Notes: generated by a model not told the origin, from the sequence alone. Counted from the first letter of the stretch, positions 24,031 to 33,560 are shown. The stretch: DNA of 46,078 bases from VBAS01 sp035318985 (GCA_035318985.1 DATHDP010000068.1:1-46078), one strand, 5' to 3'. Numbers and translations: made by a program.

Positions 24031-24573
24031 ATGGAACAAACAACTCTCGGTATTGGAACAAGATTGCAACATACGCAATACGGTCCCGGTGTGATCGTTG
24101 GCATTCGCTACGCTACTTATCTTATTTCTTTTATCAATCATGGTCTAAAAGAAATTGATAAAACAGATAATAAATTGGATGAGATCATTCCCGAAAATGT
24201 AACGGAAGAAATAGAAACGCATTCTGATATTGAAAAGTCTTTACTGAAAATTTTAAGATTGTGGGGCGGCATCAATGAAAATGTTCCGTTAGGTGATCGC
24301 TGGCAGCATGGGATGATGCTTTTACAGCCTGCCGATAAAAGTTTGAAGCCAAAAGAAATTCCTATTGAAGATTTCTTTCATAAGATCGTAATGTTGCGTG
24401 ACAGGCTAAGAGTATTAGAGCAAAATATCAATAGCAATAAAAAATTAAGTGATGAAGACAAAGTAGGAATGCAGCAATACGTTACCCGTTGCTATGGTTC
24501 ATTGACCACTTTTAATGTATTGTTCAAAAACAAAGAACATTGGTTTGTGGGAGATAAAGGAAGTAACGATTAA
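24031..24573 (+). CDS. Hypothetical protein with SH3/tudor-like N-terminus
   Basis: A 180-residue soluble protein. The first about 45 residues (LGIGTRLQHTQYGPGVIVGI, then YLISFINHGLKEID) look like the small barrel found at the C-terminus of PcrA/UvrD helicases. That barrel typically reads HxxFGxGxV and contacts RNA polymerase. The rest is helical and ends with QQYVTRCYGSLTTFNVLF. I do not recognise the full family and assign no function. The start lies 5 nt after the His-rich membrane protein and the stop 11 nt before the alpha/beta hydrolase. Confidence 0.65.
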   Translation: MEQTTLGIGTRLQHTQYGPGVIVGIRYATYLISFINHGLKEIDKTDNKLDEIIPENVTEEIETHSDIEKSLLKILRLWGGINENVPLGDRWQHGMMLLQPADKSLKPKEIPIEDFFHKIVMLRDRLRVLEQNINSNKKLSDEDKVGMQQYVTRCYGSLTTFNVLFKNKEHWFVGDKGSND

Positions 24574-24584
24574 ACCCTTACATC

Positions 24585-25415
24585 ATGCAATTATTTTCAC
24601 GATTTTTAATTATTTGTTTTTTTATCTTTCAATCATCATTTGCTTTTTCACAAAATGAAAAGCTGAACATTACGGCGGTTGCAGATACAGGAAGATTTTT
24701 TACATCCTTCGACAGAACGAAAATTTATTATGAAGTAAGAGGATTAGGCGATGCAGTTGTACTTGTTCATGGTTTTATAGTGAATGGTCAATCCTGGAAG
24801 AGAACGGAATTATATAAAAACCTGCTTGAAGAAGGTTATAAAGTGATCATTCTTGATCAGCGTGGTAATGGTTTCTCAGACAAGCCGCATGATTCAACAG
24901 CTTATGATAATGATGCCGAAGCAAAAGACATCATGGCCTTGATGAAATTACTTAAGATAAAAAAGTACAGCGCTGTTGGCTATTCAAGAGGTTCTATCAT
25001 TGTCTCACGATTATTAGTATTGGATAAAAAAATTAAAAAAGGAGTGATGGGAGGAATGGGGGCAGAGTTTACCAATCCTCAATGGCCGCGACGAATTATG
25101 TTTTATAAAGCGTTAAGTGGTGAACCAGTTCCGGAGCTTGCGGCAATGGTGGAGAATGTAAAGAAACAAGGGCTTGATCAGCAGGCATTGGCATATTTGC
25201 AAAGATCACAGCCATCAACAAGTAAAGATGAGTTGGGAAAAATAAAACAACCTGTATTGATCATCTGCGGCGATAAAGATTCTGATAATGGTTCCGCAAA
25301 AGAATTAGCCGATCTTTTTAAACATCCAACTTATAAAATAACACCCGGCGATCATGGTGGAGCAAGCCGTACAAAAGAATTTTCAACGGAAGTGATCTCG
25401 TTTCTTCATAAATAA
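24585..25415 (+). CDS. Secreted alpha/beta hydrolase
   Basis: A 276-residue exported alpha/beta-fold hydrolase. Signal peptide about residues 1-22. The oxyanion segment is VVLVHGFIVNGQSW, the nucleophile elbow GYSRG has Ser134, and the acid is probably Asp230 or Asp232 (IICGDKDSDN). The base is His257 (GDHGG). Residues DQRGNGFSDKP form the usual loop after strand four. Substrate cannot be told from sequence; esterases and lipases share this pattern. The gene converges on the GNAT gene with a 15-bp gap. Confidence 0.85.
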   Translation: MQLFSRFLIICFFIFQSSFAFSQNEKLNITAVADTGRFFTSFDRTKIYYEVRGLGDAVVLVHGFIVNGQSWKRTELYKNLLEEGYKVIILDQRGNGFSDKPHDSTAYDNDAEAKDIMALMKLLKIKKYSAVGYSRGSIIVSRLLVLDKKIKKGVMGGMGAEFTNPQWPRRIMFYKALSGEPVPELAAMVENVKKQGLDQQALAYLQRSQPSTSKDELGKIKQPVLIICGDKDSDNGSAKELADLFKHPTYKITPGDHGGASRTKEFSTEVISFLHK

Positions 25416-25416
25416 T

Positions 25417-25433
25417 TGATCGCAGATCGATCA
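25417..25433. repeat. Inverted repeat at convergent gene ends
   Basis: TGATCG and CGATCA pair around CAGAT, spanning the gap and the GNAT stop codon. There is no clear T-run on either side, so any terminator role is weak. Confidence 0.25.
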
Positions 25434-25901
25434 CAATTGTTTTTCCATGTATACAACACCCGAAAGTGGGTTATTATAATACGCAGAAATATTTTCAAAA
25501 CCGAATTGCTTATATAAATGAACAGCAGCTTGCAACTTTAAAAAAGTATCAAGACGCATCTTTTCATAATTTTTTTCTTTCGCTGAATTTAGCAGCTCTT
25601 CTACCAGTAACCTTCCAATTTTATTTTTCCTGAAAGAAGGTTTTACATAAAGGCGTTTCATTTCACAAGCTCCTGGTTCTTTCATTCTTGTTAACGCAAT
25701 ACAACCGGCGATCTCATCTTCCCAATATGCCAGTACCAGGTCGCCTGATGGCGGACCATATTTCTTTAATGGATGCTTTAATTCTTCATCAAAACTCTGG
25801 AAACAAATATCTTCATCCAACTCCTTTTCATATTCACGAAAAAGATCCCGGATGATCTCCAGTTCTTTTCCTTCCTCAATAATATGTTTAATGCGCAGCA
25901 T
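25431..25901 (-). CDS. GNAT family N-acetyltransferase
   Basis: A 156-residue GCN5-related acetyltransferase that uses acetyl-CoA. The beta strands and pyrophosphate loop are visible: ACEMKRLYVKPSFRKNKIG then RLLVEELLNSAKE, followed by MRLDTFLKLQAAVHLYKQFGF. The last segment matches the L-x-x-M/A-x-x-LY-x-x-x-GF pattern of the family. The glycine position of the R-x-x-G-x-G/A loop reads KNKIGRL, so it is slightly degenerate. The acceptor substrate is unknown. The gene is monocistronic, between two plus-strand genes. Confidence 0.85.
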   Translation of the reverse strand: MLRIKHIIEEGKELEIIRDLFREYEKELDEDICFQSFDEELKHPLKKYGPPSGDLVLAYWEDEIAGCIALTRMKEPGACEMKRLYVKPSFRKNKIGRLLVEELLNSAKEKNYEKMRLDTFLKLQAAVHLYKQFGFENISAYYNNPLSGVVYMEKQL

Positions 25902-25958
25902 GATTTTTTGTTGTATAAAATTAGTTATCTACCTTTTGCTCGTAAAATATTTATATAA

Positions 25959-27143
25959 ATGTATTCCCGGTATATCCTCCTTGCAGTAGCGCTGTTAACG
26001 ACTACTACCATTTTCAGCCAGAAATATAAAAAGATCCATGATAAAGCAGTGGTTGTAGATACACATAATGATTTTCCCAGTGCTTCTATCGAAAAAAAAG
26101 TAAGTCTCGATTCAGACCTGTTGGGAAAAACACATACTGATCTTGCCCGTTTGCGCCACGGTGGTGTTGATGTACAAATATTTTCCATCTTTTGCGGGCC
26201 GGAACAACAACAACCTTATGCATTTGCCAATCGTGAAATAGATTCAGTATATGAATGGGCAAACAGGGCTCTTAACCGAATGACAATTGTAAGAACACCG
26301 GGGGAATTAAAACAAGCGATCAAAGACAATAGATTGGCTGCGATGCTAGGAGTGGAAGGTGGCCACATGATCGAAGATAAAATTGAAAATCTGGATGCCT
26401 TATATGTACGTGGTGTACGATACATGACGCTTACATGGAACAATAGTACAAGCTGGGCTACCTCTGCTGCAGATGAAACAACTAAAGGCGATTCATTGAC
26501 TCATAAAGGGCTTACTGATCTTGGTAAAAAGATCGTTGTAAGAATGAATGAGCTGGGAATGTTGATCGACATAAGTCATAATGGCGAACAAACTTTTTGG
26601 GATGTTATAAAGCTTACAAAAAAGCCGATCATCGCTTCGCATAGTTGTGTGTGGACCTTTTGTCATCATCGCAGAAATTTAAAAGATGACCAGATAAAAG
26701 CTATCGCTAAGAACGGCGGTGTTATTCATCTTAATTTTTATGCTGGCTTTCTTGACAGCACATATGAAAAAAAAGCGGCACAGTTATTAGCAAAGCACAA
26801 ACCTGAAATTGATTCATTGGTTGCGCATGGCACACAACCCGACTATGCGGGAATAATGACAATGGAAAAATATAAAGAAGAAACAAATGCTATACGTCCG
26901 CCGCTTTCATTGTTGCTTGATCATCTTGATTACATTGTAAAACTTGTTGGTGTGGACTTTGTAGGTCTTGGTTCAGATTTTGACGGCATCGAAGCCGGGC
27001 CAAGAGAATTAAATGGCGTTCAGGATTTTCCTTTGATCACAAAAGCGTTATTAGAAAGAGGATATAGCAAAAAAGATATTCGCAAGATCCTAGGAGAAAA
27101 TTTTTTAAGAGTTTTTAAGGCGAATCAGCTTGGGACTAACTGA
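25959..27143 (+). CDS. Membrane dipeptidase-like peptidase, family M19
   Basis: An exported 394-residue metallopeptidase of the renal dipeptidase family, which hydrolyses dipeptides using a binuclear zinc centre. A signal peptide (residues 1-20) is followed by the zinc ligands H-x-D in VVDTHNDFPS, Glu in MLGVEGGHMIED, and His in LIDISHNGEQTF. The SHS motif follows in IIASHSCVWTFCHHRRNL, and the conserved LGSDFDGI is near residue 340. All expected ligands are seen, so it should be active. It probably recycles peptides in the periplasm. Its 3' end overlaps the DUF3817 gene by 8 bp, tail to tail. Confidence 0.92.
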   Translation: MYSRYILLAVALLTTTTIFSQKYKKIHDKAVVVDTHNDFPSASIEKKVSLDSDLLGKTHTDLARLRHGGVDVQIFSIFCGPEQQQPYAFANREIDSVYEWANRALNRMTIVRTPGELKQAIKDNRLAAMLGVEGGHMIEDKIENLDALYVRGVRYMTLTWNNSTSWATSAADETTKGDSLTHKGLTDLGKKIVVRMNELGMLIDISHNGEQTFWDVIKLTKKPIIASHSCVWTFCHHRRNLKDDQIKAIAKNGGVIHLNFYAGFLDSTYEKKAAQLLAKHKPEIDSLVAHGTQPDYAGIMTMEKYKEETNAIRPPLSLLLDHLDYIVKLVGVDFVGLGSDFDGIEAGPRELNGVQDFPLITKALLERGYSKKDIRKILGENFLRVFKANQLGTN

Positions 27144-27432
27144 TTTTTTCTTCTTCCTTTAATTTTTTATCAAAGAAAAAAGTTCCTGTTGGAATGATGG
27201 CTGCAAGAAATGCGGTTGCAAACCATTTGAATGATTTGTTCCGGTCTGTTTTTACTTCCCATGCAAGAAAAAGAAATGTAACAAATAAAATACCGTGGAT
27301 CCAACCACAAATTTTCACAGCCATTGGTTGATGTAACAAATATTTCAAAGGCATAGCGAAACAAAGTAATACCAAAAAAGAAACCCCTTCAGCAATGCCT
27401 GCTTTACGGAACCATGAAAAATTTTTATTCAT
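27136..27432 (-). CDS. DUF3817 small membrane protein
   Basis: A 98-residue protein with three hydrophobic helices and the DUF3817 pattern: FRKAGIAEGVSFLVLLCFAM, MPLKYL, the conserved GWIHGILFVTFLFLAWEV and a Lys-rich tail. The WxHG and AExxSFL segments are the usual family landmarks. Function is unknown; homologues are often near transporters or stand alone. The stop overlaps the dipeptidase end by 8 bp. Confidence 0.85.
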   Translation of the reverse strand: MNKNFSWFRKAGIAEGVSFLVLLCFAMPLKYLLHQPMAVKICGWIHGILFVTFLFLAWEVKTDRNKSFKWFATAFLAAIIPTGTFFFDKKLKEEEKIS

Positions 27433-27511
27433 ACGAATTTTTTTATACTATAGATCGAAAGGCGCAAGTTATTAAATGTAATACGTCAAATTATATTTAA
27501 CAAAGGTTAAA

Positions 27512-29713
27512 TTGCAAATATTAAAATCAAAGCTAACCGTGTTGAGATTTTCCTTCTTCATTTTATTTTCTTTTATACTTACGCAAATTCTTTTTGCGCA
27601 AAAGAAAAATGAAAAATACCAGCTGCATATAAAAAAAGCTTCTTCCTCCATAAAAGTTGATGGTATCATGAATGAACAAGCCTGGAAAGATGCCGACGTT
27701 GCTGCAGATTTTTTTATGGTATTGCCAATGGATACCAGCGGTGCAAAGGCGAAAACAGAAGTGCGGATGAGTTATGATGACGAAAATCTTTATTTAATAG
27801 CGATCTGTTCCCATAAACAGGATCAGAAATACATGGTTGAATCACTAAAACGTGATTTTGTTTTTGGAAAGAACGATAATTTCTTATTGTTTATGGATCC
27901 TTTCGATGATCAAACCAATGGTTTTTCATTTGGAGCCAATGCAGCAGGAGCACAATGGGACGGTATGATGTACGAAGGAGGCAAAGTTGATCTGAGCTGG
28001 GATAACAAATGGATATCAATCGTAAAAAATTATCCTGATAAATGGATATTTGAAGCCGCTATTCCTTTTAAAACTATCCGTTATAAAAAAGGAATTAAAA
28101 GATGGGGAATAAATTTTAGCAGGCTTGATATTCTCATTGCAGAAAAATCAAGTTGGGCTCCCGTGCCAAGACAATTTCCAACCGCCTCTCTTGCTTATTC
28201 AGGTTCGCTTGTTTGGGATGAACCGCCGCCAGAAGCTGGTGCAAACATTTCTGTTATTCCTTATGTACTTGGCCGTGTTACTAAAGATTATGAAGCAAAG
28301 AAAGCTGCAGATTATAAAACAGAAATTGGTGTTGATGCAAAGATCGCTGTCACCTCCTCATTGAATCTTGATCTTACTGTCAATCCTGATTTTTCACAAG
28401 TGGAAGTGGACAGGCAGGTAACCAATCTTGATCGCTATGAACTTTTCTTTCCAGAGAAAAGACAATTCTTTTTGGAGAATGGTGATCACTTTTCAAATTT
28501 TGGATATGCAAATATTCGTCCGTTCTTTTCACGACGCATTGGTTTAAATGCTCCCATAAATTTCGGTGCAAGGCTTAGTGGAAAGATCGATAAGGATTGG
28601 CGAATTGGTTTAATGGATATGCAAACAGGTAAGGTCGATTCAGTGGAACTACCATCACAAAATTTTGCGGTGGTCGCTTTACAAAGAAGAATTTTCTCCA
28701 GATCAAATATTGGTTTTTTGTTTGTCAACAAACAATCTGTCAATTATGATCCTACTGATACAGCAAAGCATTTGTATTCATCATTCAACAGGAATTTTGG
28801 TTTTGAATATAATCTTGCATCAGCCAATAATGTATGGACCGGCAAAGCGATCTTATTAAAATCATTTAGTCCCGATGACCCGGGAAAAAACTGGACGCAT
28901 GCTGCCAATCTTCAATATACTACCCGCAAATGGATAATTGCATGGCAGCATGAATATGTAGGAGCTAATTATACCGCGGAGGTTGGCTATGTGCCTAGAA
29001 CAAATTATATAAAGGTCAATCCATTAGTTAGCCGGTTATTTTTTCCAAAGAGCGGAAAAGTATTGAGTCATGGACCAAGAGCTTATACCAATTATTATTT
29101 TACACCATCCATGAAACAAACAGATCATGAAACTATCTTTCTTTATTTATTTAATTTTCGCAATCAAAGTTTGTTTGACGTTTGGACAGGAGATGTGTTT
29201 GTTGAACTATTACAACCATTTGATCCTACCAATTCAGGAAAAGATACACTGGCAAGAGGCAGTCAACATAACTGGAAAGCATGGGGTGTAGATTATATTT
29301 CAAAACCACAGAGTCATTTTACTTTTGGTTTTAGTACAAGGTTTGGTGGTTACTATGCAGATGGCAGTCGCTTAAGTGTTTCAACTGATCTTGGTTATCG
29401 TTTCCAGCCATTCGTGAATATAGCGATCAATACAACCTATAATGATCTCGATCTCCCATTACCCTGGGGCAAAACTCATTTTTGGCTGATAGGCCCAAGA
29501 GTTGATGTGACAATGACTAATAAATTATTCTTTACTGCTTTTGTTCAATACAATGATCAGCAAAAGAATATTAATATCAATACAAGATTTCAATGGCGTT
29601 ATCGCCCGGCTTCTGATCTGTTTATTGTGTATACTGATAATTATTATACCAATCCATTATATGTTCGTAACCGGGCTCTTGTATTGAAGTTTACTTATTG
29701 GTGGAATATGTAG
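27512..29713 (+). CDS. DUF5916 protein with CBM9-like N-terminal domain
   Basis: A 733-residue exported protein. After a signal peptide (ending LFAQ) residues of about 38-230 form a carbohydrate-binding family 9-like domain, starting IKVDGIMNEQAWKDADVA. The rest fits DUF5916, a predicted outer-membrane beta barrel. It shows DLTVNPDFSQVEVDRQVTNLD, ELFFPEKRQFFLENGDHF and alternating amphipathic strands, with an aromatic C-terminal end (LKFTYWWNM). Natural role is unsettled; in Bacteroidota it is often tied to glycan or peptide metabolism at the outer membrane. No ATG precedes the signal: TTG 27512 is used, and GTG 27539 is the alternative. Confidence 0.83.
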   Translation: MQILKSKLTVLRFSFFILFSFILTQILFAQKKNEKYQLHIKKASSSIKVDGIMNEQAWKDADVAADFFMVLPMDTSGAKAKTEVRMSYDDENLYLIAICSHKQDQKYMVESLKRDFVFGKNDNFLLFMDPFDDQTNGFSFGANAAGAQWDGMMYEGGKVDLSWDNKWISIVKNYPDKWIFEAAIPFKTIRYKKGIKRWGINFSRLDILIAEKSSWAPVPRQFPTASLAYSGSLVWDEPPPEAGANISVIPYVLGRVTKDYEAKKAADYKTEIGVDAKIAVTSSLNLDLTVNPDFSQVEVDRQVTNLDRYELFFPEKRQFFLENGDHFSNFGYANIRPFFSRRIGLNAPINFGARLSGKIDKDWRIGLMDMQTGKVDSVELPSQNFAVVALQRRIFSRSNIGFLFVNKQSVNYDPTDTAKHLYSSFNRNFGFEYNLASANNVWTGKAILLKSFSPDDPGKNWTHAANLQYTTRKWIIAWQHEYVGANYTAEVGYVPRTNYIKVNPLVSRLFFPKSGKVLSHGPRAYTNYYFTPSMKQTDHETIFLYLFNFRNQSLFDVWTGDVFVELLQPFDPTNSGKDTLARGSQHNWKAWGVDYISKPQSHFTFGFSTRFGGYYADGSRLSVSTDLGYRFQPFVNIAINTTYNDLDLPLPWGKTHFWLIGPRVDVTMTNKLFFTAFVQYNDQQKNININTRFQWRYRPASDLFIVYTDNYYTNPLYVRNRALVLKFTYWWNM

Positions 29714-29723
29714 TTTTAAAAGA

Positions 29724-31007
29724 TCATTCATTTATCCAGGTAAATTTTTCTTTGTGAAGCAAGTAATTATTAAGATCATATTTATACATCAAAACTTCAA
29801 TACTATCTTCTTTCCACACTCCTTTTATTAAAAGCTGTTCCGGATTGGGTTTACTATAGTTAAAAGAATATTTTTCTGTTGTATCATTCAATGATTTTAT
29901 TGTTAAAATATGTTTCGTTGTATCGGGCTCTATTTTATATGTAATCCGTTTATCTGAATTAACTTTTACTACTCCGAGTTGGTTCCATGCGCCACCGTCT
30001 ATCACAAGCTGTTTCCATCTAAGTGAGTCAGTTTGGAAAGGTGGGATCGTATCATTGTTTCTGATGAAATAAGTGGTATTATAAACTCCGTATAGCGGAC
30101 TTTGGGGTGCCTTCCAGCCAAACTCTTTTTCAGATTTTCTTGAAATAATTATTTGTGAATAGAAAAGACAAATACCAAGAATAATAAGAATACCAGAAAA
30201 TACTTTACGGTATAGTGGATGAGTTATTAATGGCTTTTCAATAACAGCAGCTGCAGGCCTGTTCAAAAAGAATATATTCATCAACCTGTTTCCGTCACCT
30301 AAAAAAAGAAAAGTGGAAATAAAAAGCAAATGTGATGAGAATAGCCTGACCGGAACATTAAAAGAAAAATCCATCATCACCACAAAATCAAACACTCCAA
30401 AAGAGAGTATGGCGCCAATAGTGGTAGTTCGACGAAATAATAGAAATATACCAGCTACTACTTCTGTAATGCCAAGAATTTTCTGAAATATTGATGAATA
30501 ACCCATAAAGTTCCATGCAAGCAACATCGGGCTTTGGTCACCGACTATTTGTGTAAGACGAAATGCTGTTATCGGTTGGAACTGTGACGGGAAAACTTTT
30601 ACAAAACCATATCCAAATAAATAAGCAGCAAGGAAAAAACGTAAGTAAAGTCGCAGCCACCGCCGCAATACTTCATAATTTTTTCTTCTGCGGTCAATAA
30701 TGCTCCAAATTATTGTAGCAAAAAAAGAAATGACCAATGTCGTATATAAATGTACGAGTCCATAATAACTATCATCCACTTTATCAAACATTGGGAAGGC
30801 CGTTTTTGCTTTTAGTTGAAACCAGCTTTGTCCTATGCGGGGAATTATAAAGTCTAAAAAATTGTAGTAGGGCTGAGCGATTGGTTTCGTAAACTCGAAT
30901 GAATCAAAAGGGAAAGGAAAGCAATAAATAAAAAGATATACAAAGAAAAAGCGGAATAAAAATTTCCTGGCAAAACTCCAGTAAATTTCAAGAGGTGAAT
31001 TTTGCAT
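29724..31007 (-). CDS. DoxX-like membrane protein with C-terminal soluble domain
   Basis: A 427-residue protein with about seven or eight hydrophobic helices in the first 270 residues. Segments such as YLFGYGFVKVFPSQF, ILGITEVVAGIFLLFRR and TIGAILSFGVFDFVVMMDF recall the DoxX-like superfamily. After a last helix (VFSGILIILGICLFYSQ) there is a soluble C-terminal domain of about 140 residues rich in beta strands, ending HKEKFTWINE. Function is unknown. ATG 31007 (MQNSPLE) is chosen; the upstream extension to 31028 begins with TTG. It is tail to tail with the DUF5916 gene (10-bp gap). Confidence 0.75.
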   Translation of the reverse strand: MQNSPLEIYWSFARKFLFRFFFVYLFIYCFPFPFDSFEFTKPIAQPYYNFLDFIIPRIGQSWFQLKAKTAFPMFDKVDDSYYGLVHLYTTLVISFFATIIWSIIDRRRKNYEVLRRWLRLYLRFFLAAYLFGYGFVKVFPSQFQPITAFRLTQIVGDQSPMLLAWNFMGYSSIFQKILGITEVVAGIFLLFRRTTTIGAILSFGVFDFVVMMDFSFNVPVRLFSSHLLFISTFLFLGDGNRLMNIFFLNRPAAAVIEKPLITHPLYRKVFSGILIILGICLFYSQIIISRKSEKEFGWKAPQSPLYGVYNTTYFIRNNDTIPPFQTDSLRWKQLVIDGGAWNQLGVVKVNSDKRITYKIEPDTTKHILTIKSLNDTTEKYSFNYSKPNPEQLLIKGVWKEDSIEVLMYKYDLNNYLLHKEKFTWINE

Positions 31008-31056
31008 GATGTAACTTTTTAAGCTCAATTTTCAGAGTACGAGCTTAAAAGAATTT

Positions 31057-32208
31057 TCAGCGGGTTGAACTAATGATAAGCCTTACAAACTCTCCAAGCT
31101 TTGCCGGCTCCAGCCATCTTGCAACAATTACAAGATCATGTTCATTATCTACAACAATAAAGTTGCCGCCAAAACCATTAGCGTAATAAATATTTTTTGA
31201 AATATCGCCTAACTGGTTTTCCTGGTTTGTCCACCACATTAGTCCATACGATCTGTTGGCAGCAGAAGGTTGTCCAACAGAATTCACCCATTGTTCAGAT
31301 ATCAATTGTTTGTTCTTCCATTTTCCTTTTCTTAAAAACAATAAACCAAATCTTGCCTGGTCAAGTGTATTGATAAAAATGCCACCACCAAAATGTCCGC
31401 CACCACTTACTGATTCTATCATTTGCCCATCAATATTTACAAATGAATTATCATAACCATACCAGCGCCATGTGGTGGAAGCGCCAATAGGATCCATTAT
31501 TCGTTCACGCAATACAACTGGCAAAGGTTTTCTTATCACTTCTAATAATGAATACGCTAATAAATTCACCCGAACATCATTGTATTCAAAATTTGATCCG
31601 GGTTCAAGTAGCTTTCTATTTTTCCAGTCATCAATTGTTCCTTGTTTTGGCGGACGATCGGCCCAATCACAAACATCAAACAAACAACCGGACCAATCCG
31701 ATGATTGCGTTAATAGATGCCGCCATGTAATTTTCGAATTGTGTTCGCCATCAAATTTTCCGTCCCACAAGTATTCATTCACACGGTCATCTATATTTTT
31801 TAGTAAATGGTCATCAACGGCAAGCCCAGCAACAGTTGACAAAAAACTTTTTGACCCACTGAAAGTCATATCCACTCTTTTTACATCTCCCCATTGTGCT
31901 ACAATATAACCGTTCTTTAAAATTATGCCGGCAGGTTTGCCTCTTTCTCTCATTGGTCCTGCAATTCTATAGTTCGGTTCGTTTGCATACGCCTTTAAAT
32001 TTGCAATGCGCAGATCATGATCTGTTTTGCTGTCATTGTTTAAAGCAAAACTTACAGCGCTGTCAATTAGTGCTGCATTCATTTTTAATTCTGCTGGTTT
32101 TTTTGTTTGCCAGGTTGAGTCGGGAAAGTAAAGTTGTTGACAATAACTTACCTGATAGAAAAAAATAAAAGTAAAGGCAAGAATGATTTTATTAACTGCA
32201 AATTTCAT
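31057..32208 (-). CDS. Serine hydrolase, beta-lactamase-like (second copy)
   Basis: An exported 383-residue beta-lactamase-family hydrolase. Signal peptide about residues 1-24; catalytic S117-x-x-K120 in FSGSKSFLST. The second motif reads YND (FEYNDVRVNLL), in the place where Y-x-N is usual. The region GGHFGGGIFINTLDQARFG and AANRSYGLMWWTN are typical of the esterase/peptidase branch. It lies 13 nt after mqnC on the same strand, probably in one transcript, although no metabolic link is evident. ATG 32208 was chosen because the signal peptide begins there. Confidence 0.83.
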   Translation of the reverse strand: MKFAVNKIILAFTFIFFYQVSYCQQLYFPDSTWQTKKPAELKMNAALIDSAVSFALNNDSKTDHDLRIANLKAYANEPNYRIAGPMRERGKPAGIILKNGYIVAQWGDVKRVDMTFSGSKSFLSTVAGLAVDDHLLKNIDDRVNEYLWDGKFDGEHNSKITWRHLLTQSSDWSGCLFDVCDWADRPPKQGTIDDWKNRKLLEPGSNFEYNDVRVNLLAYSLLEVIRKPLPVVLRERIMDPIGASTTWRWYGYDNSFVNIDGQMIESVSGGGHFGGGIFINTLDQARFGLLFLRKGKWKNKQLISEQWVNSVGQPSAANRSYGLMWWTNQENQLGDISKNIYYANGFGGNFIVVDNEHDLVIVARWLEPAKLGEFVRLIISSTR

Positions 32209-32221
32209 TTTATGAATATAA

Positions 32222-33349
32222 TCAATAATCAATCACCTGTTCCTCTATAGCCTGTGGCAACTCTCTCCATTCATATTGCTGGTTACGGAGCTGTGGTTCA
32301 AAACCTGCTTCACGTATTGCCTGCTGAATGCTTTTATAAGTAAACCGATGCGGCGCACCCGCTGCACTTACCACATTTTCCTCAAGCATGATGCTTCCAA
32401 AATCATTTGCGCCGGCATGCAGGCAAAGTTGTGCAACCTGTTTACCAACCGTGAGCCAACTTGCCTGTATATTTTTAATATTGGGTAACATAATGCGGCT
32501 CATTGCTATCATGCGGATATATTCATCAGGCGTTGTAAGGTTATGTACCCCGCGGATCTTTGCGAGTAATGTATCTACATCCTGGAAGGTCCATGGAATA
32601 AAAGCGAGAAAACCCTTTGCATTTTCCGGCTTACGGCTTTGCACCTCTCTTATTTTTATCAAATGCTCAAAACGCTCTTCGATCGTTTCCACATGACCAA
32701 ACATCATGGTAGCAGAAGTGGTGATGTTGAGTTTATGTGCTTCATGCATAATATCAAGCCATTCTTGTGCGCCACATTTTCCTTTGCTTATTAATCTTCT
32801 TACTCTATCAATTAGTATTTCTGCACCGGCGCCGGGTAATGAATCCATACCAGCTTCTTTTAATGCAACCAATACATCACGATGATTACTTTTTTCAAGC
32901 TTGGTGATATGCGCCACTTCAGGTGGTCCGAGTGTATGCAGCTTGATCGTTGGAAATTCTTTTTTGATCTGGCTAAATGTATTGACATAAAAATCCAAAC
33001 CCAATTCCGGGTGATGACCGCCTTGCAATAATAACTGATCGCCGCCCCAGCGAATTGTTTCTTCGATCTTCTTCCTGTATGTTGGCATATCGGTTATATA
33101 TGCTTCGGCGTGACCGGGTATTCGATAGAAATTGCAAAACTTGCAATTGGCAATACAGACATTGGTCGTGTTCACATTGCGATCGATCTGCCAGGTTACT
33201 TTTCCATGTGGCACTTGTTTCTTCCTGAGTTCATCTGCCAAGAACATCAATTCGGTAAGCGGTGCTTTTTCAAATAAAAAAACTCCTTCTTCCTTTGACA
33301 AGAATTCAAACCGGGAGGCTTTCTGGTATAGATCGGGTAGCTGCATCAT
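32222..33349 (-). CDS. mqnC: Cyclic dehypoxanthinyl futalosine synthase (radical SAM)
   Basis: A 375-residue radical SAM enzyme that cyclises dehypoxanthine futalosine in the futalosine route to menaquinone. The [4Fe-4S]/SAM motif C65-x3-C69-x2-C72 is in NVCIANCKFCNFYR. Features typical of MqnC and not MqnE are SLPGAGAEILIDRVRR, MMFGHVETIEERFEHL, FIPWTFQDVDT and GANDFGSIMLEENVVSAAGA. Menaquinol is the likely substrate of the ACIII encoded in this window, which is a functional link and not an operon link. ATG 33349 and 33346 are adjacent; either can be the start. Confidence 0.93.
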   Translation of the reverse strand: MMQLPDLYQKASRFEFLSKEEGVFLFEKAPLTELMFLADELRKKQVPHGKVTWQIDRNVNTTNVCIANCKFCNFYRIPGHAEAYITDMPTYRKKIEETIRWGGDQLLLQGGHHPELGLDFYVNTFSQIKKEFPTIKLHTLGPPEVAHITKLEKSNHRDVLVALKEAGMDSLPGAGAEILIDRVRRLISKGKCGAQEWLDIMHEAHKLNITTSATMMFGHVETIEERFEHLIKIREVQSRKPENAKGFLAFIPWTFQDVDTLLAKIRGVHNLTTPDEYIRMIAMSRIMLPNIKNIQASWLTVGKQVAQLCLHAGANDFGSIMLEENVVSAAGAPHRFTYKSIQQAIREAGFEPQLRNQQYEWRELPQAIEEQVIDY

Positions 33350-33358
33350 ATAGAAGCG

Positions 33359-33386
33359 CAAAGGTAAAGAAGGGAAAATCATTCAA
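33359..33386 (-). promoter_or_regulatory. Candidate mqnC promoter
   Basis: TACCTTTG (33366-33359) is a perfect -7 TAnnTTTG element on the minus strand. A TTG at 33386-33384 lies 17 bp upstream. The box ends 9 nt before the ATG at 33349, implying a very short or absent 5' leader. Confidence 0.55.
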
Positions 33387-33542
33387 TTAATCGCAACCCG
33401 TAATTATTTGTTGGATTATTATTATAACTTGTCAGGCAGATGCAGCAAATGAGCGCAACTGTTCGTCTATTTGCTGGACATTTATCTGAACTACCCGATT
33501 AGCGGGAACGACGCCTCTGCTCAATAGGATACAGGAAGATGA

Positions 33543-33560
33543 ACGGAGCGTCGCAACGAT
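33543..33560. repeat. Possible degenerate dispersed-repeat sequence
   Basis: ACGGAGCGTCGCAACGAT resembles, with differences, the GAGTGCGACGCAAC part of the 48-bp element in the respiratory operon. It lies just before the start of the aspartyl protease gene. Similarity is short and may be chance. Confidence 0.25.
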
